Positions 8,701 to 16,735 of a stretch of DNA of 64,000 nt are shown one piece after another. The notes under the pieces were generated by a model. That model had not been told where the DNA came from. It saw only the letters and a program-made list of their open reading frames with translations, and made no database searches. This stretch comes from Gallionella sp. (lineage in GTDB: Bacteria > Pseudomonadota > Gammaproteobacteria > Burkholderiales > Gallionellaceae): positions 110,262-174,261 of the forward strand of contig JAQTTY010000007.1 of assembly GCA_028710525.1 (NCBI GenBank). Reading direction: 5' to 3'. Within the stretch, counting starts at the first letter, position 1; every line of letters begins with the position of its first letter. The translations under genes were made by a program, and so were the position numbers.

Positions 8701-11700
8701 TTAGAAGTCCCAACGGAAGCCAACCGAAAAATATTGCCTATTAGTTTTTGAAGACTGCAGCGTACTGGGCGTCGAATTGGTCAACTCTATCCCGCCTTCT
8801 GTATCCAGCGTAAGGCTTTTACCCATGCGATATCCAAATTTCACCACAGGTGCAAGGACTGACTGCTTACCGCCAAATTGATCCTTCTGCAGATACAGCC
8901 TCAACGTACTATCGAGGGTCAATTGATCGTGCAAATTGGAATGGTTGGTCAATAACAGCATCTGACCAGTCATCTGATGACTCTTGGTGTAACTCAAACT
9001 GGCAATAGAGATGTCATGATCAGTGATGAAGTCATTTCCTATCAATCTTCCAGAAAATGTCCAAGCTGCTCCAGTCGAAGGGGTAGCTGGAATAAATCCT
9101 TCCAACCCCGGCGTACCACCGACCAGCGTACTGCCGACTTGAACACCATTGATGATGGTGCCACTCTGAGGTAGACCGGATATGCTGGATACCGAAATAT
9201 CGCCACCCGCTTGCCATTTCTCAGCGATACGTTTGTTGACACCTAGCATCGCCAAAGTCGAACTTGCCGTACGTTGCTTTGCCAAATTCAACAAGTCGCT
9301 CTGCGTGAATCCGTTCTGCAGCAAGACATCGACACCATTCGTGGTACCCATGACAGAGTTGCGGATATCCAGCACGGGACTTCTGCGGCGATCTAACAAG
9401 AAGTTGTAATCCATCTCCTGTGCATCATCATGCAAAGTACCTTGCAGGGTCGCCCAGTTCACTGCTCTAAATTTCGTGTCATAGTCCAACATCGCCATAG
9501 CAGTAGTGCCATGATCAAAGTAACGCATATTACCACCCAGCGCCTGACGTGAAGTCAACCCCTTCACAGTTTGCTTGATGACATATACCGAGCCACCCAC
9601 GGCATCCTTGACACCCAAATCGACGCCCGTGCCAAAGAACACTGGTTTTGGGCCTATCACTGCATCTGAGAGTCGACCAGCGACCACATTGACACGATAG
9701 TCTGGTGTCACGCCATACCCTGCAGTGGCACCATCAAAGCGACCGGTTACACCACCACCATAAGGAGACTGTCGCCCGACCCGAACTGAGTAGTCCTCTA
9801 TCCGGTTGCGCACATCCATATAGAAAGCATTTAACTGCTGCGAACTTGGCTGTTGTGGCAAAAAGTTCGTTGCCCGAAACCCTTGAAAGACTAGACGATT
9901 ATCGAATTCATTGTTATAGAAGCGATCCGTCATCATGACGTTAGTTAACATCGTAGATTGGTCGGTGCGAGTTAAATTTGTTGGGATCGGTACTCCTGCA
10001 ACATTGGTCACAGTGTTAACACTGCTGCGACCACGGTAGTAATAAGTCGATACGCTACCGTATTCCATATTTTTGAAATCCGTGCGTTGCGTTCTGACTG
10101 CCACAGTTTCCTGTTTAGGTAACGGTGGAAGGACAGCACTCAACTTGGCATACCGGTCTTTCACCCACATTGCCGCAGTACCTTTAGGATAGAGCTTCAA
10201 ATAGGTTTCATATTCAGACTGGGCTTTATAGGGCTGACCAGCTTTCTCACGTGCGATAGCTACCCATACTTGTGCATCTTCGGTGTAACGATTGGTCGCA
10301 AGTTTAAGTACATTATTGAATGAGTCTATTGCGGCGAACATATCACCAGACAAGATGGCATCACGGCCTTTCACCATCAGTCCCGCCGCTTTCATATCGG
10401 TATATTTTATTTGTTCAGCTAGTGTCAGCCCAGCAGGCAGTGGTGTATTTTCTACAACAGCCGTGTCATCAACATCAGGGAATTGCGGCAGCCCATCCTT
10501 ACCACCCAGCTGCGCTTTGCCTTTAGTGCGAGCCGCCGATTGTTTGATCACGGGTTTAACTACAGCCGAGGGTGGTAACTCTGGCGCTGGCTCAGATTTC
10601 GCAACTGGGGGCGGAGTTGTAACTACAGGTTCCGGTATTTTGGCCGCAGGTTCTGGCTCAGGCTGGGGTGTAGCTTCAGCAACCTTCGCGGGTGTTGGCT
10701 CAGCGACTGCAGTTTTTTTTGCAGGGGTCGGTATGGATATCGGAAGCGAAGGTGCAGTGGCCACAATAGGTGCAGCAATAACCAAGGCGGGGACAATCGC
10801 AGCAGTTACGCCAGTAGTTTCAGCGGGTTTAACTGGTACGGCTTTGAAGTGCAGAATTAGGCTGCGACCATCTTTACCTGCGACCAAAGCATATTCTGTA
10901 GCATGTTCAAACTGGATATCTATCTTGGGTTTCGATTCCAGATCTTTAGCAGTTGCGGTAAAGCCGGGTATGAGGTCTGAGCTTGGAGAGCGATAGACTG
11001 CAAAGTCCTTCCAAGGTGTATCACGTACTCTTTCCGGAATATCGAAATAGACACTTAAACTGGACGCTGGGAGAGTCTGCTTAGCGACACGCAAACGCTG
11101 CACTGGCGCTGAAAATCTAAGAATTGCATCTGTGCCCTTACTATTGTCAGTAGTGATACTGATGCCTTCGATCAGATCCGCATATGCTGGCTGTGCAGCG
11201 GGTTGTGGAGATACTGCAGCTGTAACCACAACCGGCGCAATCACCTGCTGCTCACTTCCCTTGGACGGAATAACATCTGGCTTGATATGCAGTACCAAAC
11301 TTCTACCGTCACGCCCCGCCTTTAAGGTGTAATCAGCCGCACGCGAAAACTGGACTTCCAATCGAGGGCTCATCGTCAGATCACGCATCGTGACGGTAAA
11401 GTCAGGTGCAACTTCCAATGGCGGCGAACGGTGTGTCTCGAAATCTTGCCATTGATCGTTCTGACCGCTCTCAAGAACATTGAAATATACGACCAGAAAG
11501 GTGGATGATTTATTCTGCTGGGAATAACGCAAATGTTGTATGGGCACAGTGAACTTGATGACTGCATCAAGCTCACCATTAGCATCTGTCTTAACCGCGA
11601 TATCTCCGATCAAATCCGCCTGCGCATACCCTGGCAACAAGATTAACAGCGCGAGTGCACAACAGAGCTGTACTACCCCCCTTACTCCCCTAACCAGCGT

Positions 11701-11709
11701 TCTATGCAT
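8701..11709 (-). CDS. Outer-membrane porin with two periplasmic repeat domains and a TPR region
   Basis: 1002 residues. A signal peptide ends at about residue 31 (GYAQA|D). Two homologous ~110-residue beta domains lie at 32-145 and 178-290. Each opens with DLI-G-I and ends with a G-DGRSL-LH-K strand; they resemble AMIN domains, but weakly. A Pro/Ala-rich linker spans ~290-385, a TPR-like helical pair ~440-525, and from ~547 alternating beta strands run to the terminal aromatic signature QYFSVGFRWDF, the usual BamA recognition end. It lies 44 bases after the 21-haem cytochrome gene. A porin next to multihaem cytochromes suggests the sheath of a porin-cytochrome conduit, as MtrB/MtoB are. No MtrB sequence motif was recognised, and the added periplasmic domains are unusual. 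Function is inferred from context. Confidence 0.75.
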   Translation of the reverse strand: MHRTLVRGVRGVVQLCCALALLILLPGYAQADLIGDIAVKTDANGELDAVIKFTVPIQHLRYSQQNKSSTFLVVYFNVLESGQNDQWQDFETHRSPPLEVAPDFTVTMRDLTMSPRLEVQFSRAADYTLKAGRDGRSLVLHIKPDVIPSKGSEQQVIAPVVVTAAVSPQPAAQPAYADLIEGISITTDNSKGTDAILRFSAPVQRLRVAKQTLPASSLSVYFDIPERVRDTPWKDFAVYRSPSSDLIPGFTATAKDLESKPKIDIQFEHATEYALVAGKDGRSLILHFKAVPVKPAETTGVTAAIVPALVIAAPIVATAPSLPISIPTPAKKTAVAEPTPAKVAEATPQPEPEPAAKIPEPVVTTPPPVAKSEPAPELPPSAVVKPVIKQSAARTKGKAQLGGKDGLPQFPDVDDTAVVENTPLPAGLTLAEQIKYTDMKAAGLMVKGRDAILSGDMFAAIDSFNNVLKLATNRYTEDAQVWVAIAREKAGQPYKAQSEYETYLKLYPKGTAAMWVKDRYAKLSAVLPPLPKQETVAVRTQRTDFKNMEYGSVSTYYYRGRSSVNTVTNVAGVPIPTNLTRTDQSTMLTNVMMTDRFYNNEFDNRLVFQGFRATNFLPQQPSSQQLNAFYMDVRNRIEDYSVRVGRQSPYGGGVTGRFDGATAGYGVTPDYRVNVVAGRLSDAVIGPKPVFFGTGVDLGVKDAVGGSVYVIKQTVKGLTSRQALGGNMRYFDHGTTAMAMLDYDTKFRAVNWATLQGTLHDDAQEMDYNFLLDRRRSPVLDIRNSVMGTTNGVDVLLQNGFTQSDLLNLAKQRTASSTLAMLGVNKRIAEKWQAGGDISVSSISGLPQSGTIINGVQVGSTLVGGTPGLEGFIPATPSTGAAWTFSGRLIGNDFITDHDISIASLSYTKSHQMTGQMLLLTNHSNLHDQLTLDSTLRLYLQKDQFGGKQSVLAPVVKFGYRMGKSLTLDTEGGIELTNSTPSTLQSSKTNRQYFSVGFRWDF

Positions 11710-11753
11710 ATGCCTCTTTCAAGTTTCACCCATAAAGTGAACTGAGTTTATTC

Positions 11754-13694
11754 TTAGTTCCAGCGAGAATACGCCGTACCTTTCTTGCCTAAAGGTTTGT
11801 GACAACTTGAGCTGGAACAATCTTTTGCCGCACTCGCGCCTTCGTGACTCTTTTTCTGCATCGCCCCCATATAGGTGACGCCACTCAGGTGACAAGTCAC
11901 ACAATAATTTGGCGCCCCACCTTGAGCATTATTGTGATTCATCTGGTTTTTCGTCGTAGCCCAACCAGAGGGGCCAGCAATGGCCATGAAACCGTTCTTA
12001 TGACAAGTATTACAATCCAAAGTACCAGTAATAGTTGTTGGAATATGGTTGCTGACCTTGCCTACCGCACCACCCAGATTTACCCCCTGAGTCGCATAAG
12101 CACCGCTGTGGCAAACATCGCAACGCGTTGCTGCCATCACGGCATGCTGTGCAGCGTCCATATGTCCAGGTGCGAAAGTCACCGCGGCATCGACAGCATG
12201 ACAGCCGCCAGTATCGCAAGACATTGAACCTACAGGAATATGTCCGGGATTGCGTCCCTTGGCAGTAATGCCATCATGACAAACTTGGCATCTACCGGCT
12301 GCGGGAGGAACCAGTGCCGCATGATTCACTCCACTTGCGCCCAACCATGACAACGTATTGATAGAGTTGGTGTGGCATGAATCACAAGCCATCGAAGTTA
12401 CCAGATGCGTTTGAGGCATGCCCTTAGCCTTGATGCCGTTATGGCAGTTCGCACAGGGCGCTGGATATCCAACCATAGCATTATGATTGATAGCAGCTCC
12501 CAACCAACTCAAAGTATTCAATGAGGTGGTGTGACATGAGTCACACGTTGTCGTAGCCCTATTAATCACCGCATGAGTTGCACCATAGGTCTTGGCAGTA
12601 GAGCCGTTGTGACAAGTACCACAGGCATTCGCACCTGTAGGTGATCCACTGGGGCTCACTACGCCCGCAGGGTGGTTAAATGTTGCGCCCATGAATGTAC
12701 TGTAGTTACCCGTATTCGCTGCCGTATGGCAAGTATCACATTGAGGCGTAGGTGGAGGCACAATTGAGTTATGGCTAGGCAAGAAAGAGGTCCCTAACAC
12801 TCCTGGATACGCACCGTTATGACAAGTCGAACAGACACCCACAGGAGATGGTGCGGCGGGCCCTGAATTCCTGTGATAGATAGCACCTAGGAATGAGGTA
12901 TAGCCAGCAGTATTGGCAGAGGTATGGCAGGCATCACATGCAATCCCTGCAGTAAACGTCGGGATATGCAGAGCTGGCTTGGCTTTAACACCAGATTGCA
13001 CGCCATGACAACTTCCACAAACTCCTGCGACGGTTCCACTATGGCTGAAAGTCGCTCCCAAGAAAGTCGTGGTGTTGTGACAGGCGCCACAGTCCAAACC
13101 ATTAGTCGCAATATGCGCCGCCGGCTGGCTCACTACCTTAGGAGATTGACCACCATGACAATTTGCACATCCACTGGTGATGCCAGTGTGATCCATACGT
13201 GCGCTAAGGAAAGTACTGGTGTTGATATGGCAATTCTCGCAAGGCATAAAGGTCGTTATATGCGTTGCGCGATTGATCTTCACCACACCTAAAGATTGGT
13301 TAGCTGTGTCGCTATGGCAGCTTGCGCAGCCGTTGACGATACCAAAGTGTTGAAAGCTCTTGACTAGAAAACTGGTGGGACTGACGTGACAGGTATCACA
13401 GGAAAAAGTGGTTTGCACATGATTGATCGGCTTAGGCGTAGCTCCTACCCGACTACCTAGAGTGTGACAACCTGCACACTCTTTGGGCGTCCCCTTGAAG
13501 ATACCGCCCACGTGGCATTGCTCGCACTTTAAAGTCGTATGTACATCTCTCAATACGAATCCGGTCTGAGTATGATTGAATGGCTCGCTTCCAATAGGCG
13601 TTTCAGTGGCGGCCTGGACAATTGATGAAGTACTCATCACGCCGAGCAGGATAGACAACACTAGGGTTGCAGCCTTATTGACGAACTGGCACAT
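11754..13694 (-). CDS. Secreted multihaem c-type cytochrome, 21 predicted haems
   Basis: 646 residues with a signal peptide ending at about residue 28-29 (SIVQA|A). Nineteen CXXCH motifs run from Cys57 to Cys598, plus two CX4CH motifs (Cys493 DTGG Cys498 His499; Cys626 SSSS Cys631 His632), giving 21 candidate c-type haem sites. The spacing suggests repeats of about 30-45 residues that each add a distal His (patterns such as ATFSHSG, AIYHRN, AINHNA, GVNHAA). Composition is Gly/Thr/Ser/Ala-rich and near neutral, unlike the lysine-rich neighbour, which fits an exposed or outer-membrane partner. AAAGGAG a few bases before the ATG is a strong ribosome site. Localisation is inferred; no lipobox was seen. 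Confidence 0.87.
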   Translation of the reverse strand: MCQFVNKAATLVLSILLGVMSTSSIVQAATETPIGSEPFNHTQTGFVLRDVHTTLKCEQCHVGGIFKGTPKECAGCHTLGSRVGATPKPINHVQTTFSCDTCHVSPTSFLVKSFQHFGIVNGCASCHSDTANQSLGVVKINRATHITTFMPCENCHINTSTFLSARMDHTGITSGCANCHGGQSPKVVSQPAAHIATNGLDCGACHNTTTFLGATFSHSGTVAGVCGSCHGVQSGVKAKPALHIPTFTAGIACDACHTSANTAGYTSFLGAIYHRNSGPAAPSPVGVCSTCHNGAYPGVLGTSFLPSHNSIVPPPTPQCDTCHTAANTGNYSTFMGATFNHPAGVVSPSGSPTGANACGTCHNGSTAKTYGATHAVINRATTTCDSCHTTSLNTLSWLGAAINHNAMVGYPAPCANCHNGIKAKGMPQTHLVTSMACDSCHTNSINTLSWLGASGVNHAALVPPAAGRCQVCHDGITAKGRNPGHIPVGSMSCDTGGCHAVDAAVTFAPGHMDAAQHAVMAATRCDVCHSGAYATQGVNLGGAVGKVSNHIPTTITGTLDCNTCHKNGFMAIAGPSGWATTKNQMNHNNAQGGAPNYCVTCHLSGVTYMGAMQKKSHEGASAAKDCSSSSCHKPLGKKGTAYSRWN

Positions 13695-13883
13695 TTCAAT
13701 CTCCTTTAAATCAAATGCCCCAAGCCAAAACCAACTTACACGTAGAGCGAATGCTCAGCAGTGTAAGCAGAAAACTGTTCCTTTAGTAGTGCCGACTATC
13801 GGTAATCGCCATTCAATACTGAGTGGTAATAATTGCCGACGAACGTTCAGAATCACCGACCAGCGGTAAAACTAAAACGCTCA

Positions 13884-15647
13884 TTACTTTTTCCAGCTCT
13901 GACTCCCAACTTTGATTCTTTTCCAAGATGTACCAATATGGCAGCGCTCGCATTGAATGCCAAATGCACCATCATGCTTATCGTCTTTACTGTGGCAACG
14001 CATACAACTGCTGGCGAGCATGACTTTACCTAGCACTGGCGTGTTGTGGCAATCGATACAGCGCAGTTCCTTATGTTTACCGTCTAACTTGAACTTAGTC
14101 TTGTCATGATCAAAATCCCAATCCTTCCAATTTCTAGTGTTATGACAACTACCACATTCAATTCCCAAAGTGCGTTTGTGCACATCTTGCTTTTGGTGGC
14201 ACAAACCACATTCAGACTTAGCATCCTTATAGGTAGGCGCTAGATGGCACTTCTTACACTCGGTTACGGTATGCCGTCCCGTAAGTTGGAAGCTTGACAT
14301 GCGATGATCGAAATCGGTCTTATTCCATGACTGCTCATGATGACAAGACTCACACTTCTTACCTTCCTGCCCTTTGTGCTTATCATCCTTCTCATGACAA
14401 GAGTAACAATCCGACTTCAACTTATCCTTATACAAGTCACCCTTATGGCAACTGACACACTTCACCTCATGATGCTTACCTAATAACGGGTATTTTGTCT
14501 TCTTATCATGATCGAACACGATCTCTTTCCAACTACGATCGACGTGACATGTCTCGCATTTGGGACCAAAACTCCCCTTATGCTTATCATCTTTTTGGTG
14601 GCATGACAGGCAATCCATCTTGAGCTTATCTGTATAGAGATCCCCTTTATGACAGGCGACGCACTTCACGTCATGGTGTTTACCAGTCAGCGGGAATTTG
14701 GTCTTCTTGTCGTGATCAAAAGGTATCTCCTTCCAGCCTCGTTCAACGTGGCAACTCTCACACTTGACGCCAAATTTCCCCTTATGTTTATCATCCTTTT
14801 TGTGGCATGAAAAACAATCCATCTTAAGTTTTTCTTTGTACAAATCGCCCTTATGACAACTGACGCATTTCACTTCATGATGTTTACCCAACAATGGATA
14901 TTTAGTCTTTTTATCATGTTCAAAAAGAATCTCTTTCCAACCTCTATCGGTGTGGCAAGTCTCGCACTTAGGCCCAAAACTGCCTTTATGCTTATCTTCT
15001 TTCTTGTGACAAGAGTTACAGTCTTTAGGCGTTTCCTTATAGTTGTTATTGATATGGCACTTGGTACATTTGACATCTACATGCTTACCCAATAACGGAA
15101 AGTGGGTCTTGCTGTGATCAAAATGCGTGGTCTTCCAGTCCTTTTCCTCATGGCAATTCTCACAATCTTTACCTAAGCTACCCTTGTGCTTGTCGGCGCG
15201 TTCATGACAGCCTATGCACTTGATTGGAGCTTCACGATATTTTTTTTGCGGGAAATGACAGTCCTTGCAAAGGACCTTTTCTTTGAGATGGCCGCCCTTA
15301 AGTAGGAAGCCTGTAGTCGCATGATCGAAACCGGAAGTTTGTATCTTGGCGATCTTAGCTTCACGACCTTTGTGTTCAGAGTGGCACTCCTTGCACTCTT
15401 TATCCTGCTTCATCAAACCGTGGTAGCCGCGCTTAAGACTGATGTCCTTATTGACGTCCTTGTGACAATCTTTGCAAAGCCCCGATTGGGCTAATTTATC
15501 AAACTGCTTGTGGCAGTTAGCACAGTCACTTTCATACTTGGCATGCCCCTCTATTACCTTGCCTGGCATCAATAGGTCATTGATAGAATCAGCGCGAGCC
15601 TGCGTAGTGCAGACCATAATCGCCAGACACATCAATACTCTTATCAT
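13884..15647 (-). CDS. Periplasmic multihaem c-type cytochrome, 24 predicted haems
   Basis: 587 residues from the ATG at 15647. The frame runs 37 codons further upstream, but a signal peptide (MIRVLMCLAIMVCTTQARA|D) begins only here. Twenty-four CXXCH motifs are counted from Cys42 to Cys567 in eight groups of three. Repeat units begin at KHKG-like motifs near residues 153, 219, 287, 355, 423, 489 and 557, with a period of 66-68 residues. Each carries FDHDKTKFPLLGKH, which supplies distal histidines. It is very lysine-rich (basic). Likely role: periplasm-spanning electron carrier between the inner-membrane b-type protein 29 bases upstream and the porin/cytochrome pair downstream. Direction of electron flow cannot be told from the sequence. 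Confidence 0.88.
   Translation of the reverse strand: MIRVLMCLAIMVCTTQARADSINDLLMPGKVIEGHAKYESDCANCHKQFDKLAQSGLCKDCHKDVNKDISLKRGYHGLMKQDKECKECHSEHKGREAKIAKIQTSGFDHATTGFLLKGGHLKEKVLCKDCHFPQKKYREAPIKCIGCHERADKHKGSLGKDCENCHEEKDWKTTHFDHSKTHFPLLGKHVDVKCTKCHINNNYKETPKDCNSCHKKEDKHKGSFGPKCETCHTDRGWKEILFEHDKKTKYPLLGKHHEVKCVSCHKGDLYKEKLKMDCFSCHKKDDKHKGKFGVKCESCHVERGWKEIPFDHDKKTKFPLTGKHHDVKCVACHKGDLYTDKLKMDCLSCHQKDDKHKGSFGPKCETCHVDRSWKEIVFDHDKKTKYPLLGKHHEVKCVSCHKGDLYKDKLKSDCYSCHEKDDKHKGQEGKKCESCHHEQSWNKTDFDHRMSSFQLTGRHTVTECKKCHLAPTYKDAKSECGLCHQKQDVHKRTLGIECGSCHNTRNWKDWDFDHDKTKFKLDGKHKELRCIDCHNTPVLGKVMLASSCMRCHSKDDKHDGAFGIQCERCHIGTSWKRIKVGSQSWKK
14382..14993 (-). repeat. Three tandem 204-bp repeats encoding triple-haem modules
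   Basis: Residues 219-422 of the 24-haem cytochrome are three consecutive units of exactly 68 codons, each starting KHKG and carrying three CXXCH motifs (CETCH/CESCH, CVSCH/CVACH, then C-SCH). Protein identity between units is very high (GWKEI-FDHDKKTKYPLLGKHH recurs in each) and the DNA is still visibly similar. Flanking units are more diverged and 66-68 codons long. This points to recent in-frame expansion. Confidence 0.9.
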
Positions 15648-15676
15648 TGCAGTTAGATATGAAATAATCGTGCCCC

Positions 15677-16606
15677 CTAATACATGTGCACCGCAACTAC
15701 ATGCCATACACCACTGAACACGAGCATGTAAACGAATGGAACATGAAACACATACCACAACGAAAATAGTTTTTCATAAGTACCAAACTGCGCAAGATCT
15801 CGCACTGCCACAAGATACGCACGGATAAAATCTGAGTTCTGAAAGAACATCTCATCCAAACGTCGCATTTGCGCATCATTCCACTTTTTTTCCTGCGCGT
15901 CACCATACATCACGTCTTCCAACTCCCTAACTAAAGTGATGGACAGGTATTTGACTCGTACATCCAAAGTGAGGATGTTCCACAACTTGGTATTACCTAT
16001 ACGGGATGAATTTTTGGCGTAATCACGGAATTCAATGAGTTTGCGCTGCACCTCTGGTGCAAAACTGATGACAGACTTCACGTCGGCGCTACCATCCAGA
16101 TCAGCCTGCAACTGACTCTGACTAGCCTGCCGGCCATACAACCCAAAGTGGATCTTGGTATAGAAGAAGCGGCCGAATACTCCACTCCCTGAGACCAGCA
16201 GCATACAGAGCGTCGCCACTGCCGCATTCACCGAACCATTAGGGTGAAAGTACGGTATATAGATATGAAAAGTGGTGTGGTACATGATCACGGTCGGCCC
16301 AAGCACACCGAAAACCATATGCCATTTGAACCACTTAGGCAGAATAATCCAATTCTTCATGAACCCTATCCGTTTACGCAACGGATAAAGCAAGATGCTG
16401 GCCATCATCAAACCGCCCGCCAATCCCAAGTTATAACCGACCTTATCTCCAGCTTTGAACCAATTATCTTTGGAAATAAAAAAGCCTATGACTAGCATGA
16501 AAGTGATGATCGTTAGATACATCACCCATCCATAGTCCGCATGCAATTTCTTTTGACGAGGTCTACGTCTTTCAACTGGGGAACCAGAAACGCTTTGTGT
16601 GCTCAT
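15677..16606 (-). CDS. Di-haem b-type transmembrane protein of the cytochrome locus
   Basis: 309 residues with about six hydrophobic helices (near 27-45, 55-74, 93-112, 125-148, 283-300 and the C-terminal end) and a basic, Arg/Lys-rich cytoplasmic N-terminus. Histidines are paired within two helices as H96-x13-H110 and H288-x13-H302, the spacing used for two stacked b haems in ferric-reductase/NOX and cytochrome b folds. H114 and H307 are further candidates. A hydrophilic ~130-residue segment (150-280) separates the helices. As first gene of the cytochrome-porin operon, it is a plausible quinone-linked electron entry or exit point. I recognise no closer named family. Confidence 0.7.
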   Translation of the reverse strand: MSTQSVSGSPVERRRPRQKKLHADYGWVMYLTIITFMLVIGFFISKDNWFKAGDKVGYNLGLAGGLMMASILLYPLRKRIGFMKNWIILPKWFKWHMVFGVLGPTVIMYHTTFHIYIPYFHPNGSVNAAVATLCMLLVSGSGVFGRFFYTKIHFGLYGRQASQSQLQADLDGSADVKSVISFAPEVQRKLIEFRDYAKNSSRIGNTKLWNILTLDVRVKYLSITLVRELEDVMYGDAQEKKWNDAQMRRLDEMFFQNSDFIRAYLVAVRDLAQFGTYEKLFSLWYVFHVPFVYMLVFSGVWHVVAVHMY

Positions 16607-16657
16607 TTATGTTCTAATATACCTAAGGATTTGTTGCGATGTGTGCGGTGAGATATT

Positions 16658-16706
16658 AGTGCAACTAAAAGTAAGCTGCTTGTCAAAGTTACGCTTTCTT
16701 TACAAT
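16658..16706. promoter_or_regulatory. Divergent promoter region with overlapping -35 boxes (tentative)
   Basis: On the minus strand TTGACA (complement of 16681-16686) is a perfect -35, followed after 17 bases by TGCACT (complement of 16658-16663) as a weak -10 for the cytochrome operon. On the plus strand TTGTCA at 16680-16685 and TACAAT at 16701-16706 (15-base spacer) could serve the flavoprotein gene. The two -35 boxes occupy the same bases, so initiation in the two directions may be mutually exclusive. By eye only. Confidence 0.4.
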
Positions 16707-16735
16707 CAATCATTCCCATTCAGGATATAACCAAC

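Noticed and set aside
11754..15647. MtrA/MtoA decahaem cytochromes
   Set aside because: Haem counts are 21 and 24 rather than ten, and the repeat structure differs, so the MtrA names are not used.
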